Shown here: piece after piece, positions 25,893 through 33,741 of the stretch | How the letters are laid out: the number at the start of each line of letters is the position of its first letter | Position numbering within the stretch: the stretch's first letter is position 1 | Assembly: GCA_003164815.1 (NCBI GenBank) | Contig: PLUF01000094.1 | Coordinates: 1-64,000, forward strand | Length of the DNA: 64,000 nt | From: Candidatus Gagatemarchaeum stordalenia | GTDB taxonomy: Archaea; Thermoproteota; Nitrososphaeria; Nitrososphaerales; Gagatemarchaeaceae | Direction: 5' to 3' | Translations under genes and position numbers: made by a program | Notes under the pieces: generated by a model | Database searches by the model: none | Told to the model about the DNA's origin: nothing | The model's input: the letters and a program-made list of their open reading frames with translations, nothing else

Positions 25893-25918
25893 TCCTTCTC
25901 ATGGGCCTGATGTTCGAA

Positions 25919-26671
25919 ATGGACGGAATGGTTCAGGTCTTTCCCCTCCGTGGGATCCCGCGCGTGAAGCCAGGCGACGACCTGCTCGAGTACCTCGCGC
26001 GGTCCCTCGAGGACGGTGGGATTGTCCTCCAGGACTCTGACGTGGTGGTGATAACTCAGAAGGTGGTCTCGAAGGCAGAGGGGAGGGTGGTCAAGATAGA
26101 CGATGTCCGTCCCGGGAGGAAGGCGAAGCTCCTGGCCGAGGAGCTCGGGAAGGACCCCAGGACGGTCCAGGTTATCCTGGGCGAGTCCAAGAGGGTCGTC
26201 CGGAAGGGCCACGGGGTCCTTATCATGGAGACGAAGCATGGTTTCGTCTGCGCCAACGCAGGCATAGACCAGTCGAACGTCGAGGAGGGATACCTGACTC
26301 TGCTCCCCGAGGACCCTGACAGGAGCGCGAGACGAATCAGGAAGAAGCTCGAGGCCGCGACGGGGAAGAAGCTGGCTGTGGTGATCACCGATACCTTCGG
26401 GAGGCCGTGGCGGGACGGCCAGATCGACGTGGCGATCGGCTGCTCGGGCCTGGCGCCCCTGGAGGACCTTGTGGGGACGACCGACCCCTATGGCCACATG
26501 CTCCGGGTGACCCAGCCCGCCATCGTGGATGAGATCGCCTCTGCCTCGGAGCTGGTGATGAGGAAGCACTCGCTCACCCCCGCGGCCGTCGTCCGGGGGG
26601 TCACCTACAAGCGCGGAGACGCGGGCGTGCGCAGCATAGTCCGGGAAAGACGGATGAACCTCTTCAGGTGA
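25919..26671 (+). CDS. cofE: Coenzyme F420-0:L-glutamate ligase CofE
   Basis: 250 residues, the family length. VFPLRGIPRVKPGDDL at the N-terminus, VITQKVVSKAEGR, VCANAGIDQSNV and ITDTFGRPWRDGQIDVAIG are signature blocks of CofE. It adds glutamates to F420-0 using GTP. An open frame reaches GTG 25856, but the start at ATG 25919 (or 25928) matches family N-termini and the TATA box. cofD begins 15 bases after the stop. Confidence 0.92.
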   Translation: MDGMVQVFPLRGIPRVKPGDDLLEYLARSLEDGGIVLQDSDVVVITQKVVSKAEGRVVKIDDVRPGRKAKLLAEELGKDPRTVQVILGESKRVVRKGHGVLIMETKHGFVCANAGIDQSNVEEGYLTLLPEDPDRSARRIRKKLEAATGKKLAVVITDTFGRPWRDGQIDVAIGCSGLAPLEDLVGTTDPYGHMLRVTQPAIVDEIASASELVMRKHSLTPAAVVRGVTYKRGDAGVRSIVRERRMNLFR

Positions 26672-26686
26672 GCTGCCCTGAGACTC

Positions 26687-27592
26687 GTGGTCCTCGCTGG
26701 CGGGACGGGCTCGGCGAAGCTTCTGAGGGGCCTAAAGGGGGAGGCGGGCGAGTTCACCGTGATCTCCAACGTGGCCGACAACTTCTGGCATCACGGCCTG
26801 TACATCGCGCCCGACGTCGACATCGCGGTCTACACGCTCGCGGGGCTCGAGGACGCCGTCAGGGGATGGGGGCTGAGGGGCGACACCTTCAACTCGCTGG
26901 GCCAGTTGGCGAGGATGGGCGAGGAGACGTGGTTCAACCTGGGTGACAGGGACCTGGCGACCCACATCTTCAGGACCGAGCAGATGGGTCGCGGGAAGAG
27001 GCTGGGGGAGATCACAGCGATGATGTGCGCAAGGCTGGGAGTGAGGCAGAGGGTTATCCCGTGCACGGACGACAGGCTGGAGACCTACGTGACGACGAGG
27101 ACGGGGGCGATGCACCTCCAGGAGTTCTGGGTGAAGAACAGGGGCGAGCCGGAGGTCGAGGGGGTGGAGTACAGGGGCGAGGAGGGCGCGAAGCCGGAGC
27201 GGGGCGCGATCGAGGCGCTCGACGCCGCAGAGAGGATAGTCTTCTGCCCCGCCAACCCTGTGACGAGCATCATGCCTATGCTCGCCGTCGGCGGAATCAG
27301 GGAATCGATTGTCAGGAGCAGGGCGAGGAAGGTGGCCGTCTCTCCGATGGTCGGCGGCGCGCCGGTCACGGGGCCGGCCGGGAAGCTGATGAGGGCGATC
27401 GGCCTGGAGCCGAGCTCGCTCGCGGTCTCGAAGCTATACAGGGGGCTGATCGACTGCATGATGGTGGACCCCGCGGACGCGCACTACGCGGAGGCCATGC
27501 GTGCGGAAGGTGCGAGAGCAGTCGTGGGATCCATACTCATGAGGACGCCCGCTGACGAGGTCCAGCTGGCTCGCGAAGTCCTGAGCGCGTGA
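26687..27592 (+). CDS. cofD: 2-phospho-L-lactate transferase CofD
   Basis: 301 residues. VLAGGTGSAKLLRGL at the start, NVADNFWHHGLYIAPDVDIAVYTLAG, FNLGDRDLATHIFR and the late CPANPVTSI and MVGGAPVTGPA motifs identify CofD, which joins the lactyl (or related) phosphate unit to Fo. The start is GTG at 26687; CTG at 26678 would place the ribosome site AGGTGAG at better spacing and add three residues. Co-transcribed with cofE. Confidence 0.92.
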   Translation: MVLAGGTGSAKLLRGLKGEAGEFTVISNVADNFWHHGLYIAPDVDIAVYTLAGLEDAVRGWGLRGDTFNSLGQLARMGEETWFNLGDRDLATHIFRTEQMGRGKRLGEITAMMCARLGVRQRVIPCTDDRLETYVTTRTGAMHLQEFWVKNRGEPEVEGVEYRGEEGAKPERGAIEALDAAERIVFCPANPVTSIMPMLAVGGIRESIVRSRARKVAVSPMVGGAPVTGPAGKLMRAIGLEPSSLAVSKLYRGLIDCMMVDPADAHYAEAMRAEGARAVVGSILMRTPADEVQLAREVLSA

Positions 27593-27604
27593 ACGAATTA
27601 CTGC

Positions 27605-28300
27605 TCAGAGGTCCCGTTCCGTGTCCCGAGGGGCCCGCTCCCAAGGCGTCCTCTCCAGCCTGCGGGAGTGCTTAAGGGTCCTCTCCAGGAAATTCATCGT
27701 GCTGTTCCTCCGGCCGAACTTGAAGTACCGGTGCACGTCTCCCGCGTGGTCGATGTCGAAAGCCACGTTCTCGGAGTAGTAGACCGCAGCGTGAGCGCCA
27801 GTTGCGGTCGCGTCCCGGACATGCTTGTTGAAGCTGTCGTCGTCGTAGTGAAGCTCTATCCTCCTCCGCTTGGTCATCAGGAGGAGGTTCGTCCCGCTGT
27901 AGTCCTCGGAGGGGGAGACGATGATGGAGGAGCCCATCCTGTGGAGGGTAAAGACAGTCTTGATGTCGTTCGGCGAGATAAGGGGTAGGTCTGCTGGCAT
28001 TATGAGCCATCCGTCGTAGCCGTCGAGCCGGGCAATCGCGCCCTCGACGGCCTCGTTGACCCCGCTGTCCCGCTCCTCTTCGAGCGAGCCCACGCCGTAG
28101 CGACCCGCGAACTGGAGGATCTCATGGTCGGACGAGACCACGTAGGTATGGAGGTTCTTCTTCGCCTTCGCGATGGCGTAGAGGGTGTCCTCGAGCATGG
28201 CGACCTGGAGCTGCTTTCTCTCCCTCGGACCGAACAGGGAGGCGAGCCTCGCCTTCGGGTTCGACCCCTTGACGGGTACTACGAGCGCTATCTTGTTCAT
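27605..28300 (-). CDS. cofC: 2-phospho-L-lactate guanylyltransferase CofC
   Basis: 231 residues. ALVVPVKGSNPKARLASLFGPRER at the N-terminus is the nucleotide loop of CofC, followed by VVSSDHEIL, MPADLPLISPNDI and SPSEDYSGTNLLL. It activates 2-phospholactate (or phosphoenolpyruvate) with GTP for CofD. The C-terminal 30 residues are a basic tail. It converges on cofD with a 12-base gap. ATG overlaps the stop of the AAA-associated protein (ATGA), so cofC is the fourth gene of an ABC transporter operon. Confidence 0.9.
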   Translation of the reverse strand: MNKIALVVPVKGSNPKARLASLFGPRERKQLQVAMLEDTLYAIAKAKKNLHTYVVSSDHEILQFAGRYGVGSLEEERDSGVNEAVEGAIARLDGYDGWLIMPADLPLISPNDIKTVFTLHRMGSSIIVSPSEDYSGTNLLLMTKRRRIELHYDDDSFNKHVRDATATGAHAAVYYSENVAFDIDHAGDVHRYFKFGRRNSTMNFLERTLKHSRRLERTPWERAPRDTERDL

Positions 28301-28827
28301 GCTCCGTGCGACCTCTTGATCGGCTCGAACCGTCCGCTCTTGTTGTAGTTCAGGAGCCCTGCGTAGATCGCCCAGTGTATCAGAATCGTCGTGAGGAGCG
28401 ACTGGTTCATCTCAGGTTCGTGGTGCCAGGTGATCCCCCTCTCAGCGAGGGCTTCCCCGACCTCCTCCGCGGAGACCGAGCCCTGCTTGTTGGCGAGCTC
28501 GACGGCGGTCTTGAAGGGCTCTATCTTGGCTATCAGGTCGGTCAGGAGCTTCACCTTGTTCTTGGACGTCTTCTGGAACTTGTGCCCGAACTCGGTGAGC
28601 GAGATGTCGCCCTTCTCGCTCTTCACCAGGCCGAGTAGTTCGGCTGTGTCGAGTATCGGCAAAAGGACCGCGATGTCAGCTCCGAGCTCGTCGCCGAGAC
28701 GTGCGGCGTCGATGGCCGAGCCCAACCCTCCGGTCACCTCCACGAGGCTGATGACCTGTCCGGCCCTAACGTTTCCCGGCATCATCGGGACCTTCTTGGC
28801 CTGAGTCTGGGATCTTCTATCTGCCAT
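28297..28827 (-). CDS. AAA-associated (AAA_assoc_C-like) domain protein
   Basis: 176 residues, soluble, with a run of alpha helices and winged-helix-like character: LPILDTAELLGLVKSEKGDISLT near 56-78 and VSAEEVGEALAERGI near 118. It resembles the C-terminal AAA-associated domain that is often fused to nitrate/sulfonate-type ABC ATPases. Here it is a separate gene 15 bases after such an ATPase, and probably works with it as a regulatory subunit (inference). It overlaps cofC by four bases. Confidence 0.6.
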   Translation of the reverse strand: MADRRSQTQAKKVPMMPGNVRAGQVISLVEVTGGLGSAIDAARLGDELGADIAVLLPILDTAELLGLVKSEKGDISLTEFGHKFQKTSKNKVKLLTDLIAKIEPFKTAVELANKQGSVSAEEVGEALAERGITWHHEPEMNQSLLTTILIHWAIYAGLLNYNKSGRFEPIKRSHGA

Positions 28828-28842
28828 CGGGATTTGTCATCT

Positions 28843-29745
28843 CTAAGCTAGGTATGAATAAAGCTTGTCCACCCAGAGCATGAACTCGTCGGACTTCTTG
28901 TTCCGCGGCCTCGGCAGGTCTATCTTGAGGTCGACGATGACATGTCCGGGCCTGGGAGAGAGCACTACGACCCTGTCGGCGAGTTCGACTATCTCTTCGA
29001 CGTTGTGGCTGACCATTATCACCGTCTGGATCGAGCTCGTGGGGTTCATGAGGAGCGAGTAAATCTCTCGCCGCAGGCGGTCGGCGGTAAGGTTGTCGAG
29101 AGCGCTGAACGGTTCGTCCATGAGCAGGACCTGAGGCCCGAGCGCGAGGGCTCTGGCGATCCCGACCCTCTGCTTCATCCCTCCGGACAGCTCGCCCGGA
29201 TAGACGTTCTCGAACCCCCCGAGACCCGCGTCTTCGAGCGCCTCGGTGGCGATCTTCTTCTTCTCTAGGTCGGCGAGGTCGTTTCTCGACGATAGACCGA
29301 AGACGACGTTGTCGAGCGAGGTCTTCCACGGGAGTAGGACGAAGTTCTGGAATATCATCGCAAGCTCGGCGCGGGGCTCGCGGATCTCCTGCCCGCGGAA
29401 CTTCACCATTCCTGTGCTCGCCATAGTCAGGCCCGCGATTATCCGGAGCAGGGTGGACTTCCCACAGCCGGACGGGCCGGTCAGGGCGACATACTCGTTC
29501 TTGTATGCGGAGAGCGAGACGTCGACCAGCACCTGCATCTCCCCCTTCTCCCTTCTGAAGCTCAGGTTCACGTGCTCGACATCCACGATCGGGCCCTCGC
29601 CACTCTGGAGCAGTTCTCCGGATGGACCCGACGAAGATCCGACCTGGTCGGGTGTCGGCTGGGCGGCTCGGATTCTCTCAGACGGACCGCCTGTTACCCT
29701 AGGGAGCCGGGCTGTCAAGATAGCCGCCCGTGCGGGATTGTTCAT
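28843..29745 (-). CDS. ABC transporter ATPase, NitT/TauT family
   Basis: 300 residues. About 50 disordered residues precede the ATPase: Walker A GPSGCGKST near 89-97, Q-loop FQNFVLLPW, signature LSGGMKQR, Walker B LLMDEPFSALD and the switch VSHNVEE. The FQN..LLPW form is typical of nitrate/taurine/aliphatic sulfonate importers (SsuB, TauB). It follows the double permease by 27 bases. No binding protein gene is adjacent, so the substrate is unknown. Confidence 0.85.
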   Translation of the reverse strand: MNNPARAAILTARLPRVTGGPSERIRAAQPTPDQVGSSSGPSGELLQSGEGPIVDVEHVNLSFRREKGEMQVLVDVSLSAYKNEYVALTGPSGCGKSTLLRIIAGLTMASTGMVKFRGQEIREPRAELAMIFQNFVLLPWKTSLDNVVFGLSSRNDLADLEKKKIATEALEDAGLGGFENVYPGELSGGMKQRVGIARALALGPQVLLMDEPFSALDNLTADRLRREIYSLLMNPTSSIQTVIMVSHNVEEIVELADRVVVLSPRPGHVIVDLKIDLPRPRNKKSDEFMLWVDKLYSYLA

Positions 29746-29772
29746 CGGGATATCCTTTCTGGTCGCCCCTGC

Positions 29773-31293
29773 TCACCTGTTGTAGGCGTACCGTTTGGTC
29801 ACGAAGTGATAGACCCTTCTCCAGACGGTGAGGTTGAACGCAACGACCAGCGCGGTCATGGAGAGCACCGCGAGGGCCAGGGTGGACAGGTCGTTCTGGG
29901 TCGTCGCAATCACGATCACCTTGCCAATCCCGCTCCCCACCTGCGTGATGGGCACGGTGCCGTTCCCGACGAAGTACTCTGCGACGATCAGGGTGTTCCA
30001 TGCAGCCCCCACGGCCGTTATCGAACCTGTGACGAAGGCGGTCGCTATGGCCGGGAGGTAGATGTTCCTCCACGCCTGCAGCGTCGAGACACGGAGGCTC
30101 GCCCTGAGCTCGAAGAGTTCCGCGGGGAGGGTCCTGATTCCAGCCATGACGTTGAACAGTACATACCAGATCATCCCGGTGAAGATGACGATGGCGGCGG
30201 TGAGCTCGCCAGCGTAGGCTCCTGCGATCATTGTGGCGGGGACGAGCGCTGGAAGGAGGATCGGTGCTGGGACCGACGCTATCACCTCAATCACGGGTAC
30301 CATGGAGTTGTAGAGCCGCTCGTTCAAGGCGATCACGATGCCGAGTGGCACGGCGACAGCGATGACGATGAAGTAGACGTACCAGATGCGGACGAAGGAG
30401 GTAGCCAGAGCGACGAGTACCCTCGATTCGTCGGACGGGAGAGCGGAGAGGTTGAACCCTGCGAGCCCCGCCCTCGCCGAGTTCAAGGTCGCTGCGACCT
30501 CGAAGACCAGGAAGACCGCGAGGAGGATGAGGATCGCATACTTCAGCCCTCGTCTGTAGCGGGCGACCGAGGCGGTCAGGCTCGTGGCGCCCCTGGCCGG
30601 CCTGAGGAGGAAGAGCTTGGAGACGCTCTTCTGGTTCACCCAGTGATAGAACTTCATCAGCGGGTCTCTCGAGACCGCCCGCGGCTCCTCGACGAACTTG
30701 TAGCGCTCCGCCCAGAGGCTGAATTCGCGGAGGAAGACGAACTGCCAGATTATCACTGCGATGACGAGAAGAAGTATCGAGTAGAAGTACGCCGTGTAGT
30801 CCTTCGCGAGGCCGTAGGTGATGATGTCGACACCTATCCCCCGAACCGGGATCCTGGTCGCGCCCTCCGTGATTATCTCGCTCGAGACCAGGTAGAAGAG
30901 TCCCACGGCCCAGGAAGTCTGCGTGTTGTAGGCGATCCTGCTCAGGGAGGCGGGTATGTAGAGGGAGGTTATCCTCTGGAGGGAGGTGCTCTTCGACATG
31001 AAGGAGAGGTCGATGTAGTCCTGGGGGATCGACTTCACCGCCTCGTATACGCCGAAGGCGATGTTCCATGACATGCTCGTGAAGATCAGGAAGACGACCG
31101 CCAGGCTGTACCCGGCCTGACCGGGTATGAGCCCGGAGATTGCGAAGATGACGAACGGGAAGAAGCCGAGTATGGGTATGGACTGAAGCACGTCGAGGAG
31201 CGGGATGATGACCGTCTCCGCCCTGTGGTTGCGGGCGGCGATGATGCCCACGGCGAGGCTGAAGATGATGCTGAAGATCAGCGCGAGTATCAT
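29773..31293 (-). CDS. ABC transporter permease, NitT/TauT family, two fused permease domains
   Basis: 506 residues with two BPD_transp_1 domains: the first at about 1-215 (EAA loop EAVKSIPQDYIDLSF) and the second at about 265-500 (EAA loop AGIRTLPAELFELRA). One chain would therefore supply both halves of the channel. ATG 31293 starts within the first predicted helix. The frame stays open for 33 codons upstream and those residues (LLSTVIDLLFSWSR just before the Met) look like the missing N-terminus, but they contain no ATG, GTG or TTG. The start may be non-standard or the sequence may carry an error. Confidence 0.82.
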   Translation of the reverse strand: MILALIFSIIFSLAVGIIAARNHRAETVIIPLLDVLQSIPILGFFPFVIFAISGLIPGQAGYSLAVVFLIFTSMSWNIAFGVYEAVKSIPQDYIDLSFMSKSTSLQRITSLYIPASLSRIAYNTQTSWAVGLFYLVSSEIITEGATRIPVRGIGVDIITYGLAKDYTAYFYSILLLVIAVIIWQFVFLREFSLWAERYKFVEEPRAVSRDPLMKFYHWVNQKSVSKLFLLRPARGATSLTASVARYRRGLKYAILILLAVFLVFEVAATLNSARAGLAGFNLSALPSDESRVLVALATSFVRIWYVYFIVIAVAVPLGIVIALNERLYNSMVPVIEVIASVPAPILLPALVPATMIAGAYAGELTAAIVIFTGMIWYVLFNVMAGIRTLPAELFELRASLRVSTLQAWRNIYLPAIATAFVTGSITAVGAAWNTLIVAEYFVGNGTVPITQVGSGIGKVIVIATTQNDLSTLALAVLSMTALVVAFNLTVWRRVYHFVTKRYAYNR

Positions 31294-31379
31294 CCTGCTC
31301 CACGAGAAGAGAAGGTCGATGACGGTGGAGAGTAGATTGAAATCTGCTGTCGTGCCGCGTCTTTCGCGGCTGAGCCCGT

Positions 31380-31412
31380 GCTGTATTAGAGGCTATTGGC
31401 GCGAGACGCGCC
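31380..31412 (-). promoter_or_regulatory. Possible promoter with GC palindrome for the ABC-cofC operon
   Basis: The minus strand has CCTCTAATACAGC (TATA-like, about 31380-31392). Directly upstream at 31398-31412 is GGCGCGAGACGCGCC, two 6-base arms around AGA. The layout is like that before moaA. The leader to ATG 31293 would be about 65 bases. Confidence 0.3.
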
Positions 31413-31445
31413 GGGGCGCGTCCGCGGAGGGAAGTGCCGCCGATT

Positions 31446-31955
31446 TCAGCGGATGTAGGGGGTGCTGGAAGAGTCGAAACGCTCTACTGTCTCGAACTGT
31501 CCCTTGTCCCTGAACATCGAGAGCTGCGGCACCTGCGGGAAGAAATCGCCGAGCGGCCTCATCGCCATCTCTCCCGCGATGTGGCCTTTGCCAAGGAAGT
31601 CGTCGGCGATCTTCTTGCCAAGGTCGCGGACCTGGACCTCTTCTGTGAACCCGAGCGCGTGTAGGTACTCGTGGAGCAAAATCATGAAGGTGAAAGCATT
31701 CCGCTTGCTCCTGGCCCTCGTGGACCGCCAGACGATCTTCACTATGTTCCTGTTCATGACAATCGCGTTGGAGCCGAGCTCGTGATAGGCGCCCACGTTG
31801 TTGGAGATATCTCCTAGGACTAGGGAAAGACCGGCCCTGTGCATGCCCAACGAGGCTTCCGCGGCCCGCTTTACCAGTTCGAAGACCTGGTCGAAGCCTG
31901 AGGCGAGTGCGAGCCGCCTAGAATTGGAGTCTGAGGTAGTTCGATCCACTGCCAT
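31446..31955 (-). CDS. Putative zinc metalloprotease-like protein (HExxH)
   Basis: 169 residues. LLHEYLHALGF, near residue 94, is an HExxH zinc motif. A GAYHELGSNAIVMNR stretch before it and the absence of membrane segments suggest a soluble metallopeptidase or a metal-binding relative. A third ligand is not obvious; H126 in GKGHIAGEMAMR is a candidate. ATG 31955 or GTG 31949 could start it; TTAATTA on the minus strand near 31975 may be the TATA box. Substrate unknown. Confidence 0.6.
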   Translation of the reverse strand: MAVDRTTSDSNSRRLALASGFDQVFELVKRAAEASLGMHRAGLSLVLGDISNNVGAYHELGSNAIVMNRNIVKIVWRSTRARSKRNAFTFMILLHEYLHALGFTEEVQVRDLGKKIADDFLGKGHIAGEMAMRPLGDFFPQVPQLSMFRDKGQFETVERFDSSSTPYIR

Positions 31956-32037
31956 TGCATGAGCTCCTAGTAATTAAGCACCTCTACCGCTCCTCGGGAT
32001 CGGATGGCGCTTGGTGTCGCCGGAGGACCCGACGGCC

Positions 32038-32514
32038 CTAGCTCGTCTGGTTCAGTTCGACCGTGCTCGTCCACGTCGCGGTCTGCTCGACGCTGTCTGT
32101 GATTGTTATGGTGTAGGAGCAGCTGAAGCCCAAGAACTGACCGGTCGGTCCGAAAGTGATGTAGTTCTGTTTGGTCTGCGAGTCATAGCTGATCGTGATG
32201 TTGGTATAGACTAGTGCAGCCCCCTTGTTGTTCGCGGTCGGATTTAGGCAGAGCCGGGTCACCGACGGCAGACCGGGAGCAGTGTGTGGGGGCAGCGAGA
32301 AGAACAGGGATATGCTGCTGGCGTTGGTCGTCTCGGTGTTCACGGCGGAACCCTTGAGGACGACGTCGGCCGCGGGGTCGCCCCAGTACACCTTCCCCAC
32401 CGTCGCGGTCGTAACGCTGCTGTTCACTATGCCGGCGTAGTTTCCCAGGAGCAGGATGACCACTGCGAGGGCGATGAACTGCCCGCCGACTATTGCGGCC
32501 TCTCCCTTTTCCAA
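32038..32514 (-). CDS. Single-pass surface or pilin-like protein
   Basis: 158 residues from TTG 32514. A short charged start (MEKGEAAIVGG) precedes one hydrophobic helix (about 12-30), then an extracellular beta-rich domain with several N-glycosylation sequons (NSS, NAS, NIT, NQT) and two cysteines. The charged-glycine-helix start resembles archaeal class III signal peptides of pilins, with possible cleavage after GG, but no conserved pilin core is recognisable. It could equally be a simple anchored surface protein. Confidence 0.5.
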   Translation of the reverse strand: MEKGEAAIVGGQFIALAVVILLLGNYAGIVNSSVTTATVGKVYWGDPAADVVLKGSAVNTETTNASSISLFFSLPPHTAPGLPSVTRLCLNPTANNKGAALVYTNITISYDSQTKQNYITFGPTGQFLGFSCSYTITITDSVEQTATWTSTVELNQTS

Positions 32515-32644
32515 GATCGGTTCCTATTCGGACCACCACCGAGGACTGCAGATAAGTCTAGTGCTCCCCTGGCCGAGCGGCGAGATTCTAGACCGGACCG
32601 AGGGATGCTGCGGGGCAGACCGCGTCCTCGTTGTTCCCGGCTGC

Positions 32645-33616
32645 CTAGTCGTTCGACCTGCCGCAGTTCGGGCAGAAGACCACCCCTGGCGCCAAGTAGT
32701 TCTTGCAGTAGACGCAGGTCCGCTGGGTCGGGGCGGCGGCCGGGGCGGGGAGGGCGAAGGGCCGGGAGGCAGAGGGGCTCGGCGGTGGCGATTCAGGGGG
32801 CGCCGCTGCGGAGGGAACCGCGGTCCCCTCGCTCTTCCTCAGAGAGCGCGCCCTGCTCCTTCCTCCGATGAAGACCGCGATCTCCAGAAGCACTATGATC
32901 GGGACGAAGAGTATGACGTCCAGAAGTGGACCTCCGTCCGGAGTTATCACCGCGCAAAGGATGTAGGCGACAGCCCAGATGATGATGCGGTTCTTCCGGA
33001 AGGTCTCGGCCTTGACAACCCCGAGGACGATCAGCGTGTAGACGTAGACTGGGACGGTGAACGCGAAACCACTCATGGCTATCGTAAGGAAGATCGTGAA
33101 GTAGAAGCTCCCCGCGTCGACGAGTGGGGCTATGCCCGCCGTGACGAAGAAGGGCTTGAGGGCTACGAGGAGGAACTTTGCAAGGAAGAAGTAGCCGAAC
33201 ACCACCCCGAACGCGAAGAGGAGCGTGTTTGCCGCGACGAACGGATAGACAAGGCCTTTCTCCTTATCGTTCAGGGCTGGGCTGATGAAGCGAATCGTCT
33301 CGTAGGCGAAAATCGGTGCGTTGAACATGACCGCGAAGAGGACCGAGGCGACGAGGTAGATCTCAAGGGGCTGGCTCAGGCCTCCGGAGGCTATGAGGGT
33401 CCATCCGGTGGGGAGGAGCTGCGAGTCGACGCTCTGGATGAAGAAGCCGATCATCGGCCTGAAGGCGGTGTACCCGCCGGTTAGGAGGGCAACCGGGTTT
33501 TCAGGGACGACCAGGAAGACCGTCAGGATTATCACGAAACTGGTGAATGCTACCTTGAACCTGCCCTTCAGTTCGGAGAGGTGCTCCCGCAGTGACATCA
33601 CAGTTTCGGAGGACAA
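32645..33616 (-). CDS. tatC: Twin-arginine translocase subunit TatC with C-terminal zinc ribbon
   Basis: 323 residues. SLREHLSELKGR at the N-terminus, six membrane segments, the FNAPIFAYETIRFISPAL region and AVITPDGGP identify TatC, the receptor for folded Tat substrates. After about residue 250 there is a Pro/Ala/Ser linker and then a zinc ribbon (CVYCKNYLAPGVVFCPNCG) facing the cytoplasm, not part of ordinary TatC. TTG 33616 or ATG 33598 may start it. No tatA is nearby. Confidence 0.88.
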   Translation of the reverse strand: MSSETVMSLREHLSELKGRFKVAFTSFVIILTVFLVVPENPVALLTGGYTAFRPMIGFFIQSVDSQLLPTGWTLIASGGLSQPLEIYLVASVLFAVMFNAPIFAYETIRFISPALNDKEKGLVYPFVAANTLLFAFGVVFGYFFLAKFLLVALKPFFVTAGIAPLVDAGSFYFTIFLTIAMSGFAFTVPVYVYTLIVLGVVKAETFRKNRIIIWAVAYILCAVITPDGGPLLDVILFVPIIVLLEIAVFIGGRSRARSLRKSEGTAVPSAAAPPESPPPSPSASRPFALPAPAAAPTQRTCVYCKNYLAPGVVFCPNCGRSND

Positions 33617-33705
33617 TGTTCCACTCTGGTCTCGAGCGTCTCACGCGAGCGCTATCTTACCCGATGAGCTGCTCGACAATTGGCTAGAACGGGGCGATTT
33701 GTTAA

Positions 33706-33715
33706 GGTTTTAAGC
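33706..33715 (+). promoter_or_regulatory. TATA-like box for the MalK-like ATPase
   Basis: GGTTTTAAGC, about 31 bases before ATG 33742. Confidence 0.5.
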
Positions 33716-33741
33716 TTTCGAGAACACAGGGGTATCCTCGC

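Noticed and set aside
25856-25918. Upstream GTG start of cofE
   Set aside because: It precedes the TATA-like box, and CofE proteins begin close to VFPxRGIP.
29572-31071. 499-codon plus-strand open frame
   Set aside because: Antisense to the ABC permease and ATPase; highly charged low-complexity product without motifs.
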